Made by a program: the position numbers and the translations under genes. Below the pieces are notes generated by a model. That model made no database searches. It worked only from the letters and a program-made list of their open reading frames with translations, and was not told where the DNA came from. From assembly GCF_026213295.1 (NCBI RefSeq), contig NC_079426.1, positions 13,198,264 to 13,262,263 of the forward strand: 64,000 nucleotides of DNA. The letters are read 5' to 3'. The stretch comes from Gadus chalcogrammus. Its lineage: Eukaryota; Chordata; Actinopteri; Gadiformes; Gadidae. Of this stretch, positions 1 through 30,498 are shown in pieces; positions within the stretch are counted from its first letter, which is position 1, and the number at the start of each line of letters is the position of its first letter.

Positions 1-2780
1 TCTGAGGGTAAAACGCTGTGCGGTAATCAGTCCTAATTGTTTCACTCCCGGTATCTCTGTCTAGCAGATGACACTGACTCAACTTTACCCCCCTGACCCC
101 TAACACAAACAGCTACTTGTTCTCCTGGTACAGTGCAGTACTGAATCCACGTTCTTTTGGGTCGATAGAGAAAGGACATCTTGTGACGAGAGGAGATAAA
201 GAGGTACTGACCTTCCCGGATGAAATTTTTGCCATTTCGATCCCCCTGCTAGAGAAAAAAAACATTGCTAGTTCTGGGCTCCTGGTGCCAACTATGTGAG
301 GTGAAAAAAACACACCTCTCATTATCCTTAGCTGCATTGCTGTGAAGAACACAAACAAAGGCCCCAAGCAGCTAGAGGTATACATTCCAACAAACTGCAT
401 CGCCACGCAAGCAAGTAATTTCTGTTGTATCACATTCCATTCATAAAGACAACACTGAACAATATGTGACATACAACCCATCAATTAATAAGTTGAGCGA
501 CCACACATAACTATTTAAAGTGCATATTGTATGGAAATGTATCTGGATGATGACACATATTTGCCCTCAGGAGCAAACTGGTTAGTGTTTTAGAGAAGGT
601 ATAGATCGATAGATGTGGATAGATGTGGCAAAAACAAGTCAACGAGAGTCATAGGCCAACCAAGATCACTTCACTCACATGCTTTCATGTGCTGGAACAG
701 GTCATTGGGAGTTCTGGTACCAATACAAATAAATAAGTGTACGAAAAGAGTGTGCAGTTGCCAACACCCAGATAAGGTAGTTTGTTAGCAAAAGGCCCTG
801 GACACTGTCAAGTCTTCTTAATTGGAAAACATTGCATTTTGTCCCCTTTGCAGAACAAGCGGGCAGACAGGAGCGTATCGCGTTCCTCAGTCACCATTAG
901 CCTTGGCCAGTGGAGCTCTATTAAAAATGGATTAGACGACACCTCCTCCGGGATACTCTGCGCCCTGCGCGTTGGCCCGCGTGTTCACCAGGCTGTCTGC
1001 AGCCTCCTCCCGGCCTCAGCCCCTATACTCACACCATACGATACCTTACTTGCTGTCCACAATGCTGGTCTTTAAGTTACCCATCACACCCTGTAACAAC
1101 ACGGCGCTGCTTCACCTTTCAAACAAGGGGGGATAACGCCTGTCTTATAAAACTTGAATGCGCCCACTTACGAGATTCTGAACGAGGTTTTGAAAGTGGC
1201 TTGTGTTACCATGCCCGTTTACTCGGAGCGTGGGTTAAAAGTGGGGCTCAAACACATGTGAACCCAACTCTTCTGATTTATTCAGAGGAGTAAAGGCAGA
1301 CTCTGGTCTTGTCGTGCGCAGGCTTTACAGGTGCTTTAGTAATGAGACTGGGGGGGTTTAAGTAGACAAAGAGCCAGACATTCCTGCTTCTAATCACAAC
1401 ATTCTGATGCGATAAGCGCCCCCTTGACAACACTTTGGAAAAAGACTTGCTGGCGCATACGAGATTAATGTACAGATGATCTGGTCTTAGTCAAGTTGTT
1501 TTCATTGGTATTCTAGTGTTTGTGAAAAAGAAAAGGCATGTGGCCTTCCATTTCAGACTCAGAAGGCTTGATTAATCCTGAGGGAAATAGTACCCGTTAC
1601 TATTGTCCTGCTCTAGATTAAACTGTAAAAAAACGAAGAAAATACAAATAAAATATAATTGTAAAAATTGACCCTCCCCCAACCTTAAGTACAAACTCTG
1701 ACAGCGAGCCCTACAGGTCAACAGTTACTGCAGTATAGAAACACTGCAGGGCTCCCAGGAGTTTGAAGGGGCCCTTTTCATCCTCCACAACACCTCCCTC
1801 TACTTGGTCAGGAGTCGGGCGTTTGAGACAGAAAGGAACAGAAGGAGAGGATGAAGAACACCCTTATTGTAGAGGAGCAGAGAATCAATTGTGATGCAGT
1901 CAGAGTGGGATATGATGGAATGACCGCTACGGCTCACTAAGCCTGCTCACAGGGATTAAAACGGGAGCAGAAAAACATCCATACAGGTCACGCACACTTG
2001 ATAAAAAATAAACGGAACAAAAAACATACACGTTTTTAATAAATATAAAACTCTGTTGACTAACATATCAGTTGTTTATACCAGTAGGGCTCCAACAAAT
2101 TAACACTTATATAATAAGCTCGTCTAAAAACATACGTGTGAGTGCCATATCTCCCTGATTTTCCAAAATGTTTCGCTCCACGGTGAACTATGGAAGATGG
2201 GTTAAATCCCGGTTTAATCAAGCTAGAGTCGGAGGTAGAGGATTAAACGCTGTGGAGGGACCTGGCACGGAAATGTAGACTAATGTTTCAGACAGTAATC
2301 CTGATGACCACATGTGGAGCATATAGGGGGTGAAGGGCAATGAGACAAACTAAACGCTGGACGCCAAATGATTCAATACTAAACATTGGAAACTGATGGA
2401 TTTACCCTTGACCTATAAAGTATCACAACCCCTTGATACCTTCATGGATGTATTGTATATATTAAGGTTTTAACCCCAGAGCTAAAGGTGGCAGGATGTA
2501 CCTTGTTCCCAAACTGCTTGTGTAAATATAGCAACTTATATTTGCACAAAAACAAATGAATTATCCAGAGCTTGATGATAGACATCATGTGCATGTGTTA
2601 AAAAGGTCAACAGTTGGATTTTCAAGGCTGGGTCGCAGGGGCAGAGTAAGCCGATGTCCAGCCCTTATGTAACACACAACAACCCTGGACAGCAGCTAAG
2701 CGAGGAGCCGAGAGTGTGTGGGGGAAAGTGTATTCCATTTCCTTCCCCACATAAGTTGCGTCTTCCCCCCAACAATTCTT

Positions 2781-2819
2781 ATTGATATCCAATAGCTGAA
2801 CTGACTATTGGATATCAAT
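2781..2819. other. Perfect 15-bp-arm hairpin in pdzd8 intron 1
   Basis: ATTGATATCCAATAG, 9-base spacer, CTATTGGATATCAAT. The arms are exact inverses. Confidence 0.75.
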
Positions 2820-2921
2820 TTATTTTTATCCAGTTTAGGTTTTCGGATACTTCCATGTTCGGGAATTTTGGGATCATTTCCAGAAGGATGATGAACGAAT
2901 ACACACACACACGCACACACA

Positions 2922-2960
<39 letters not shown>

Positions 2961-5900
2961 GCCTATAGCAGCAGTGGCCTGGTCACTGCTGCTCGGTCAT
3001 GTGATCGCTGGCAGAGTTTTTACATCATCAGCATTACATCATCGCACAGCGAGAAGCCCGACACCAGAATTGGCGATCTGCAGGAACCTGGCAACGTAGC
3101 ATCAGGCTGTGATTCAATACACATTATTGATCAGTGCAGGAATATATTACAGCAGTTATAATCATCATGAACTGACTTTACAAGTTGATGATGCCTAAAA
3201 AAAAGCACTACACTTACTGTATACGTTTAAATAAACAGCAAGAGAGCTAATACAGAAAGACTGTACTTCCAATGTGTTTTATGATAGGGCTAGATTAGAA
3301 AAAAGCTAACAAAATATTGTTATGATTGTTGGTGTAAGGATATCTTCTTGGTACTGTTGCATGCATACAATTACACATGCTTACAAGCCATTTGAAGAAC
3401 AAAGACACATTTAGTCAAAGCAACTTACAGATATTCCTAAGAAGAAAGTATGACCGATCCCTCAAGGCTTCATATAGTAGAACGCACACATTGGGGTCTG
3501 AACCTTACAACCTTTGGGCTGTGATTCAAACACCCCCACTGCTAGATGATCCTGCAGCAGGTGCAGTTAAACCCAAGCATGATTCAAAGCACTGATGCTG
3601 CATCCACACCAATAGCCTTTGAACGGTAAGTAAAAAGAGAAGCTTTCCTTCGGAACAACTGTGCGGTTGTCCCTGAAGGTCGGCATCAAACAATCTGATC
3701 CTTGTTTGCATATGAACTGACACAACTTTCCCCATTCGTCCCTGAGCACATGATAACCACGCACTGCGTGTGATCATCACAACTACAAAAGCGTAACTCC
3801 CGTGGAATTAGTAATGATGTGTGAACACAAGGAAACTCCATCCCCTTCTGTTCAGGCTGGTGTCGGGTTGGCATGCACCGCAAAAATTAGGGAAACCGAG
3901 ATGCAAGGCGTTGTCATGATGCCAGCATTTGTCACTTCTTTTTCTTATTAATGTCTATTCATCGGTCATTTTTACATATTAAACCATGGCACGCTAAAGA
4001 AAAACATCTAGAGTATAATAAGTTTGCATCAGCCAAAAAGACAATTTGTAAAATGTTGTTAAATGGTCCATGTAGGAGTTTGTCACTATACAAGTCAACC
4101 CCACTAGCAGCACAACCCTCCAGTCTGCGGTCCAACATTTAGGCCCGGGCCCACCCTTTGAGAGGGTACCCGGGAGAGGAGCTGCAGCGTGGGTCAGCGT
4201 GGCTGGGTGAGCTGCCTGAGGTATGGGTCGATGTGCGGGGGAATTGGGGGCACTGATGCTAAATTGGAACCCATGCTGTCACAGCGTTTTGTCTCCAGGC
4301 TGACGGATGCGTTCACAGGGAAAAGGGTGCACTGTACAAACAGGGGATCCAACTTGGTGGCTGCTTGGACTCCCTTTCATGGAGGCAATTTACAGTGAAA
4401 TAATTATTTTTAGGTTGACCTTTCTTTACATTCAATAAATGTTATTATACTTTCATCCTCATCATCGACACCCCCCCCTTGTAATTAGTTAAATGTAGAG
4501 TTGGTCATGACAATTGTCATGGAGTTGTGCATGACAATAATTATGAATTTTATATTAGATTTGAAGCTGTGAAATTAGCTTGAGGATACCATAGAAAACT
4601 TCCTCTATAATGAATCCCCTCAGGGATTTCTCCATAGTTATTTTGGTAAAGTATCTGATACCCCCCTGTTCAGAACAACAGCATACTCTTTAAGCTAGTT
4701 ATTTGGCTAGCTTAGCATATTGTATCATTATGATTAATGAGAGAGAGACAGATTTCCAGGCCCATAGAACCATTTAAAAAGGGGCAAAACCAAAATAAGC
4801 AGAACATGTTCTAAGGTCGCATCTCCACAATTTGGTTTGCAAGAGATACTTCAGGGAAATGCTTATCCGCTCAGTCTAATGTCACAAGTCAGCGCACTGA
4901 CAGCGAAAGAAGATACTGCAGACAGCTTCTTTTTTTTTGTCCATATAGATCCATGACTGATGTGGTATGGAATAATTCCCACTGAAACCGGAGACATTGT
5001 GGGAAGACCAAATACCCAATACCAGACTAACAGTGTGGTTAGGTTTTTTCAAGATGATGATCTCAAATTTCCTTCACGGGCTCTGAAATAAATGCCTTGT
5101 CTTTGGCATGTAGCCCTGTTGTAAACCTGTGATATTGAACGAGCCATCCATTTGCAGACTGTTTGGTGGCATTTTTTACCTGCCATTAACTTACTATTCA
5201 AAAAAGTGCCTTGTTTCTTTATCAGATTATAAGAACTTTTGACTCATTAAAGTATGTCTGCCAAGCAACTATATTAGAATAAGGTACAACAGCCCAACAC
5301 GATACAAAGACAGGTTTAGGGATCCATTTTCTGTTTTAAAGCAGTCAATGATCTGAAAATTGCTACAGCACATTGTTGTTAAAGAAAGTGGTTAGCAAGC
5401 GGTTAGCGAGCGGTTAGTATAGATCCTCTGATCGGCTTAATGGAGGCTATTTTTCTCTGAATGTTATTGTAATAATGGCCTGATAAACTTGAATTGACTT
5501 AGACCAGGCCAACATGATGTGAAACAGCAAACATGGCCGACAAACTACCACAAGGCTAACTAACCAACATGCCTTGATGTGTGCCGCTAATACCAATTAT
5601 CTGGTTGTTTAGCACTGGAACAGCAAACATGTGCTTTAACATGCATAAATAAAAAACAATCACGGAATATTAAAACTAGAATACAATCTCTGCTCTGTGA
5701 GCGTGTTGTAAAGTAGACTCAAGCAAATCAGGAAGGAAGAGAAAAAAAATAAAGATCAACAATATGATAAAAAACAAAATGGAAAGGCGACAGGAAGTGG
5801 GTGCAAGAGGAAGTAAACTGCTGAATGCACTCTCTCTCCTCACTCTCCATTACCGTCAGCGGTGTGACATCTGTCCATCTTTTCTAATCGATTTAGTCAG

Positions 5901-6388
5901 AAAGCCATTTCTTTAACCTTGAAATAGAGCTGGGGCAATTAATAGGTCTGTGAACCTGTCAGGCATGACAGGTGGAGCAAAGCAATACCTCTGCCAGGGT
6001 CAAGGGTTTGATGGGCCATCATGTGGGCACTCATGGTATCGTGAGGGCATACATTTTGGACTCAATTTTACACTTGTTTCTTAATATAAATCACAGATAA
6101 TTGGGAATGAATACGAATGTCTTGTTATTATAGTGTGCAACAACAGTATTATCTGTGTCATTATCTGAAAGGGTGTTTTCATATTAAGTTGATTTATTTG
6201 GCTGTTTTTGCACCCATGAGTATAGAACTTGTTTGATGAAATACTAGTTTCTTCTTCTTCTTTTTTTTGTAATATCTTTCTATTAGGGGTTAGTGCAACG
6301 ATTTAGTCTCATGGTCTATAATCAAAACCGTTACTTCAAATGTTTCTAATCAATCCTAAATCCCAACCTGTTGACCTCCAACAAGAGT

Positions 6389-6548
6389 TGGACCAGGTAA
6401 ACAGATTCCTACTGCACATTTAGCCTACAGTCTGGCCAGGTAAACATCATTCTACGATACCTTTAGCATACAGCATCCTAATACAGTGAGACCAGTAAAA
6501 CATCACCCTACTACACCATCAGCCTACATTCAGTCCAGGTAAACATGT
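6389..6548. repeat. Degenerate ~44-bp tandem repeat, about four copies
   Basis: CCAGGTAAACA recurs at about 6393, 6435 and 6535, with CCAGTAAAACA at about 6491. It is followed each time by TC.TAC..., then TTAGCCTACAG-like words. Confidence 0.6.
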
Positions 6549-7682
6549 CAACAGAGTCTGAATAAGGTGCTTATGTGTAACTTCATTTCAACACAAGAAA
6601 ACATATTTTCGATCAAAGTAGTCGTTTGAGAAACAACCAATATTTGGAAAACAGAATCGTGATTAATGTACTCAAACATACCACAACTTCCAATACACAT
6701 ACAAAACCCTACTATCATTTATACATTTGTACATAATGCTGGTGTTTTTTCAGAATCAACACATATTTCGAAAACAGAATCACAATTGTCAAGTGCATGG
6801 AAATGTATTCACACAAACCCACACACCGAGACCAACAACAAACCCACACATTCATCGTAGAACAGAGCCCTGAGATGGTACAACATCTAGGAGGGAAGCC
6901 AGGAAGGTTTGAGGAGGTGTCCTGGTCATTTCAGACCAAGCTATCCACAATACGTGGTACAGTCTTAAGTCACACCATAGACCACAGCAGATTGGAAAGT
7001 ATGGGTTAACTCAAATACACAACCAGCTAAAACGTAGCCCACAAGGGCCAAGGCTACCCTGGGATTAGTTCCGTGCCTTGGATGTTGGTTCCAGGACGGA
7101 GATGGCGTCACTAGTGCTTACATCCTGGTTGCCATGGATACCCAGCCTACTGGCAGCCATTACTGGACTGAGCTCAAGTCTGCCCAAATCTTGAATATGG
7201 GTAACTGGGCAACAAGTAGGCCTACCAGTTGTCCTGGGTTACAGGATTTGGACCATCAAAATGAGGTCTGGTTCCCCCCTCATCGCCTGGTTTAGGGTCA
7301 AGTGTGGTAGGCAAGGGTTGTTTGACAATGTGTGAGGAGATGTCTCAAGGCCATTTGTCAACCGTTACCAGCAACACTAGCTGTGTTGTTGTGGCCTGCA
7401 TGCTGTAAAGTCTTATTTATAGGCTCCTCTTTTGACTCCACTACTGTCAAATAAACACAATTCCCTGAGGATTTTACCGCTTAAAACAAAGTAGACATAT
7501 GTACAGTTGAATGATATACCACCTTATGATGACTGTAAACACATGCACCTGCACGGTTTAGTTGGCAGCACCTTGATAGCAAATATATTGCTGATGCTAA
7601 CATTTCGAATGGATATAGGCAGCCAGATGGCCCTATTATTGGAAAGCAGTTCACCTTGTGAACCCCTTTCACTTACACGTAC

Positions 7683-8571
7683 CTGATTTTGTAATTTGGC
7701 AAGGTATGTTTCTTCTTGATGACGCGTTTGAGCTGGTTGACTATTATGGAGGTGAGCTGGGGTAGCGGTCTGCCTTCAAACTGCGACTGAACCTCGAAGT
7801 CGATGAGGGGGTCCTCAAGGAAGGAGAAGGACCAGTGGGAGAAGGGCGTGCGCGTGAACTGCAGCCGGAGTCTGCCCATCACGCGCGTCATCTTGACGAA
7901 CAGGTACGCAGACTTGCCGAACACGAGCTCCACGTCGATTGCTAGGTGAAAGCCACCGTTGTACTCCAGGTCTACCTCAAAGTTGAGCTCCTCGGGCATG
8001 CCGTCCGCGTTCAACCTGCACCGGTTCATGAGCCTGGCGTGTGGAAGACGGGCAGGGAGTTGCCCAGGGGACAGGTCCCGGAGACTGAGCCCCTCCAGCA
8101 GCCGACCCGCCGTCTTGGTCTGCAGCAGCTCCTCGAACTCCACCTTGATCTTCTTGGTGAGCCAGTGGCGTACGACGGGGGTGTCCTGGAGTTCCCGGAA
8201 TAAAACAAGAAGATCGCGTTGAGGAAATTACACGTCTCCGGCTTAGACGGATCGAGGGTTCGCTGTGGGGCGGTGGGGACGACCTGCTGCGGTCTGGGGG
8301 CCAGCAGTGGTGGTGGTGGGACAGCTGCATCCTGGTGCCTGGCCGACACGGCCTCTTGCTGTCTGGACGCCGTGTTTGTCTGGCCTGGAGCTGACCCGCT
8401 CAACATGTTGGCTGTTGAAGTAATCCCTCAGTGCGGGATCGGGCACTACTTTGACATATTGCACTGGTCTGGCTACGGGCTTCCGGGCTTCCTCCGGTAG
8501 ACCAGCAGGAACTCCACGATCAACGTGACGATCGCCCCGGAGATCGCCGATATCAGGATCAAGTAGATCAT
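7683..8571 (-). CDS. pdzd8: PDZ domain-containing protein 8, exon 1 (TM anchor + SMP domain), with frame breaks
   Basis: PDZD8 is an ER membrane-contact-site protein with an SMP lipid-transfer domain. The ATG at 8571 opens an N-terminal hydrophobic segment (MIYLILISAISGAIVTLIVE) followed by YRRKP, as in the family. Further pieces match family exon 1: YVKVVPDPALRDYF (about 8460-8415), KPETCNFLNAIF (about 8240-8205), then the SMP core with VEFEELLQTKTAGRLLEGL, YNGGFHLAIDV, FGKSAYLFVK, EDPLIDFEV and PQLTSIIVNQLK. The exon ends at a good donor, AG|GTACGT, at 7683, just after YKIR, the normal boundary. These pieces lie in different frames. At least five 1-bp shifts are needed, most at short homopolymers (near 8480, between 8250 and 8410, A4 at 8202-8205, G4 at 8067-8070, near 8038). 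Since the residues stay conserved on both sides of each break, assembly error is more likely than gene death. Later exons lie outside the window. Confidence 0.9.
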
Positions 8572-9227
8572 CTTCACGTCCCTACTCTACAAGGTGTCCA
8601 TGGCAAGGAGGACTGCACTGTGTTTAAACAAAGCAGTTCCACTGGTCGCTCACAAAAGCTGCCATATCATCTGCTGCTTTCCTGCTGTTCAGGCTCGTGC
8701 GCTGATGGACGAACGTGCCCATTGCGTGCGCTATGCGTCATGACGCAAGTTGCGCTTGGGAAGGGCTTCTTTGCTTTGAATTGAACCCGGCCAATTATTT
8801 AGTTTCAGCATTATACAAATAATAAAATATACATTTATATAATAAAATGTGCATAATTGGATGGGATTTCCTACGGTGTCACGTAAAAAACCACAAAAAA
8901 AGCATAATTACCAATGCCGTGGTTGCTTTTCTACTAATAACTAGTTCAGTGCAAGCATCAGATCCACAAGACTTCATTGACCCTGTGGGAAATTGTTAAG
9001 CTAAGAGTTTTTATTTTGTAACTTCCTACTTGGCTACCTCTGTCAAGTTACCTGCTTTAAGATATCCAAGTGGTATAAAATATAAATGTCCTTGCACCAA
9101 ACTGAAAAAACTCCTCGGCGTCTAGTAATTCATAAAATATGGTGGTATATATGATTACTTGAATGAGTTGCATTCAGAAATTATAAAATAGACCTACCCT
9201 GATTCCACATTATTAAAAATAGACCTA
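8572..9227. other. Intergenic: pdzd8 5' flank up to the assembly gap
   Basis: This is the upstream flank of pdzd8 between its ATG and the N run. It includes a GC-containing stretch near 8690-8760 that may be promoter, then AT-rich sequence. I see no cfap43 C-terminal exon here. Confidence 0.5.
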
Positions 9228-9327
9228 NNNNNNNNNNNNNNNNNNNNNNNNNNNNNNNNNNNNNNNNNNNNNNNNNNNNNNNNNNNNNNNNNNNNNNNNN
9301 NNNNNNNNNNNNNNNNNNNNNNNNNNN
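9228..9327. other. Assembly gap (exactly 100 N)
   Basis: The run of N is exactly 100, a conventional placeholder for a gap of unknown size. It lies where the last exons of cfap43 should be, downstream of the last traced exon (ending at 9638) and before pdzd8 begins. Real missing sequence may be much longer than 100 bp. Confidence 0.95.
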
Positions 9328-9637
9328 TTCATCTGGGTTGTTTATTGTTGGCTAGGACTCGACTTTAACACATTTTTGTCTTATTCCATTACACCGCAGT
9401 TCCAGGAATAGAACGAATGATTTATTTTTATATCACCCTTTAAACAGCAGACCTTTCATTTCAAAACCCCAGAAGCCCCAAATTACCCAGAAAAAGACTC
9501 ATGTTCTGTAAATATTTAGTATCAATAAGCTGAAATCGTATACCTGCAATAAACATTCTTATGTAACACCTGCTTCTCCCCAATGCACACCATGCGAGAT
9601 GAAATCGAACGGAAAAACACACGCAATGCGACGCTAC

Positions 9638-27547
<17,910 letters not shown>

Positions 27548-27843
27548 TTCAACTGAAAATGAAAATGACGTTTTCTGTATGCAGCGAGAGAGTAATTTGG
27601 TATCCTTGACAACCAGTAAATAACAAACGGAACGCCACAAGATGACGCGAAAGACGACACACACCCATGATGACGCGCTGAGACTTAGACACACCCCCAT
27701 GATGACGCGCTGAGCTGAGACGATCCCATTCAGGAAGTTCAGAGCGTTTATATAGGCTAATAGAAGGGCCGACTGTTGTTCTAAATTGCGTCTTGGTCAT
27801 TCATACACCTTCGATTTGTATCATTGTCCCCCCGGCTGAAATA
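27548..27843. promoter_or_regulatory. Head-to-head (bidirectional) promoter region of cfap43 and gsto
   Basis: Only 296 bp separate the two start codons, which point away from each other. The interval holds three copies of GATGACGCG (near 27642, 27671 and 27705). The last two sit in a direct repeat of about 35 bp containing CACACCC..ATGATGACGCGCTGAG. An RFX-like X-box and a forkhead-like motif lie on the cfap43 side. The CRE-like TGACG cores suggest ATF/CREB-type factors; this is inference from motif similarity only. The same head-to-head arrangement of CFAP43 and GSTO1 exists in human. Confidence 0.6.
27599..27614 (-). promoter_or_regulatory. Candidate RFX X-box, next to a forkhead-like site
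   Basis: On the minus strand the site reads GGTTGTCAAGGATACC, which matches 12 of 16 positions of the symmetric X-box GGTTGCCATGGCAACC. It lies about 52 bp upstream of the cfap43 ATG. Immediately beside it on the plus strand, GTAAATAACAAAC (from 27616) resembles the forkhead/FOXJ1 core GTAAA(C/T)A. RFX and FOXJ1 are the known regulators of motile-cilium genes, so the location is meaningful, but no binding is shown. Confidence 0.45.
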
Positions 27844-29801
27844 ATGTCTACTCAAAAGTCTTTCGCCAAAGGTAATTATGATCTATTGAACTTGACGCAA
27901 TACTGAATAAACAGGATATGCATGTCATTGCAAAATATTTTTTGGAAAAACGGTATGGTTTAGATACCGAAAATATTAGATTAGAAAGAGGTTGAAATGC
28001 TTTAAAATATGTTCTTATAAAATATGATATCTGTTATCTGGTAGGACTATAAGCACCGAAGGCATACTGTACACAAAACTACACATCCAGTGTCTATTCA
28101 TTAAAATCCACATCGATAGGCAAGAATATAAATTATGCAAAGTCATGGTTTGTCGTCTTCCCAGTGCAATCACGAGTTGTTTTATTTGATCAAGGAAACC
28201 TGGATACTGTAGTTGGCTACGGTGCTGTGTTGACAATTAATTGTTTCACTATCAAGACCTTTGAATATGATAATGTTATCATCATCATTCTTTTGATGAA
28301 TTTCAGGCAGCACTGCGCCTGGTCCAGTGCCTGAAGGCACTATCAGACTGTACAGCATGAGATTCTGTCCATTTGCCCAGAGAGCCAGATTAGTACTTCA
28401 AGCAAAAGGCATCAAGTAAGTCAATTACATAGACCTGGATCAATCGACTGTCGGAACCCACTGTTCTTTAAGCCTTACGATATTTAAAATAATATATGCC
28501 TCCCCAGGCATGACGTTGTCAACATCAACTTAAAGGAGAAACCCGACTGGTTCTTGGAGAAGAATCCTCTTGGGTTGGTGCCGACTTTGGAGACCCCTAG
28601 CGGCCAGGTGATATACGAGTCCCCGATCACCTGCGAGTACCTGGACGAGGTTTACCCCGACAACAAACTGCTTCCGTCAGATCCGTTTGAGAAAGCTCAG
28701 CAGAAGATGATGTTGGAATGTTATTCCAAGGTAGGCCTACAAAAGCTACCTGTATTTTCTTTCTGTGCATATCAGTAAATGCCCTTGCTCACTAACTAAT
28801 GAAAATAGATAATTTGCCTTTAATAGAGTGTATCATTGTTTTTATGACATTTGGCTTGCTGTACTCTTCTCTGCCATCATGTATGGATATTAAAACCCAC
28901 TCGTTATTTTTCCCTAGGTTGTACCATACTTCTACAAGATCCCCATGGGCAAAAGGAGCGGCGAGGATGTGTCTGCCCTCGAGGGGGAACTGAAAGAGAA
29001 GTTAGCCAAATTAAATGAGGCAAGTCAATGTTTTTTGCCGCTAAGCAAAAAATACCTGCATTGTCACCGTTTCTAGCTTCTTCTTTTTTTCTAGCTCCAA
29101 AACCAAATTATATTGAACATCAGTGTGCCAGTGTTGATAACTAAATATTTAACATTGTTTCATTTCAGCATCTTAAGACTAAAAAGAGCAACTACATGGC
29201 TGGTGACTCAATCACAATGATCGATTACATGATGTGGCCTTGGTTTGAGAGGATGGAAGGCATGCAGCTGAAACAGTAAGTATTGTGCAGAAATACATGG
29301 CTCATAGGTGACGCATAACGACAGGGTTGGCCTGGTATGCATGGGGGTTTGCAGGGGATTGTCATAAACTATAGATACTTGATAATGCAATGATGAAATT
29401 ATTTAACTTATTTGTTTTGGTGATTTGCATACATTCACTGGGACATCGATATTCCAGATGTTGATGTTAATATTATCAATGTCACAGATGGGATTAAAAC
29501 GATGTATTGGAAAGAAGGTTGGAAAAATGTAAGAAGTTGGGTTCACAAGCCAAATTAAGTTTGGTATTGTCTTAACAGGCCCCTATTTGAACACCAAAAT
29601 ATGGGCCCTTTAAGAAAATAAGTTCAATACAATTGTGTTTTTTCCCCTAGCTTCCTGGATGGAACCCCAGAGCTTAAGAAGTGGACTGAGCGCATGCTGG
29701 AGGACCCTGCTGTTAAAGAAACCTTGCACGCTCCGGACACACACATAGGCTTCTACACGTCCTACATCGCGGGGAAAGCCGACTACGACTATGGCCTGTA
29801 G
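27844..29801 (+). CDS. gsto1: Glutathione S-transferase omega (complete, 6 exons, 239 aa)
   Basis: Omega-class GST carries out glutathione-dependent thioltransferase, dehydroascorbate and methylarsonate reductase chemistry in the cytosol. Exons are 27844-27871, 28307-28415, 28508-28730, 28918-29019, 29169-29275 and 29651-29801. The joined frame is open for 239 residues (human GSTO1: 241). The thioredoxin-like domain carries [20 protein letters not shown] with the omega-class catalytic cysteine at residue 30 (Cys32 in human). The glutathione-site motifs GLVPTLE and [12 protein letters not shown] follow. The all-helical C-terminal domain has [14 protein letters not shown] and ends DYDYGL, the class-typical tail. 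Intron 4 uses a GC donor (GAG|GCAAGT); all other donors are GT. An ATTAAA signal lies at 29883-29888. Whether it is orthologous to GSTO1 or GSTO2 cannot be decided here. Confidence 0.96.
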
Positions 29802-29882
29802 AGAGGAAGAGAGCAGCTGAGCACCAATATATTGAGATCTTTTCTATTCAGGTCCAATCCTAAATGTTTCTAATTAGTTATA

Positions 29883-29888
29883 ATTAAA
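29883..29888 (+). terminator. Polyadenylation signal of gsto (ATTAAA)
   Basis: ATTAAA lies 82 bases past the stop codon of gsto, followed by a GT-rich stretch (GATGTGTGTGTCC), which fits a 3' end. Confidence 0.5.
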
Positions 29889-30402
29889 GCTTTGTTTTGT
29901 AAGACTGATGTGTGTGTCCTTTTACCTCCTGGAGATGTCCTAAAGCGCTCAATGCAAAGCACAAAATATTAACAGTATTTCCATTGATCGAACGATTTTT
30001 TTGATAAACTGAACTATTTCATAAATGAAATAGCATTGTATTTATAATATACCGTAGTATTGGATTAAATCGTCCAAAACATCTTAGCTCAAAACCATTG
30101 GGGCACTTTGAAATCAGATCAGATTTGTTTTTTTTAACTTGAGCTGCCTGTTGATAACTTTATGAGTAATTATATATTCATCGACCAGTGTTTTCTACTT
30201 AAGTTTTGCAAGAATAAATATATCTAGATGAAAAAGATGGAAGCATAGAAAAGTGACGGAGAGAATACAATTTTGAGGAAAAGGAGGTAGTAGTGGCATA
30301 GCTGTAATGTAAGAAGTAATTGTAGGAGGAGCAGTTGGCAGTAGAAATGTTGAATAGCTTAAATCAAGTGAGTGATTAGAACAAAATGTCATAGTCGATT
30401 TG

Positions 30403-30498
<96 letters not shown>

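Larger units (their letters stand above)
1..7682. other. Non-coding; intron 1 of pdzd8 (minus-strand gene)
   Basis: No open frame here resembles a known exon. The exon-1 donor of pdzd8 lies at 7683/7682 and pdzd8 exon 2 (start of the PDZ part) is not present, so the stretch is best read as intron 1 running off the left edge. It holds a (CA)n tract near 2900-2956, a perfect 15-bp-arm hairpin at 2781-2819, a degenerate ~44-bp tandem repeat at 6389-6548 and a possible SINE relic near 3400-3595. The rest is AT-rich unique-looking sequence. Confidence 0.6.

Noticed and set aside
113..1075. Open frames of 97 and 123 codons at the left end
   Set aside because: No recognisable protein features; the interval fits pdzd8 intron 1.
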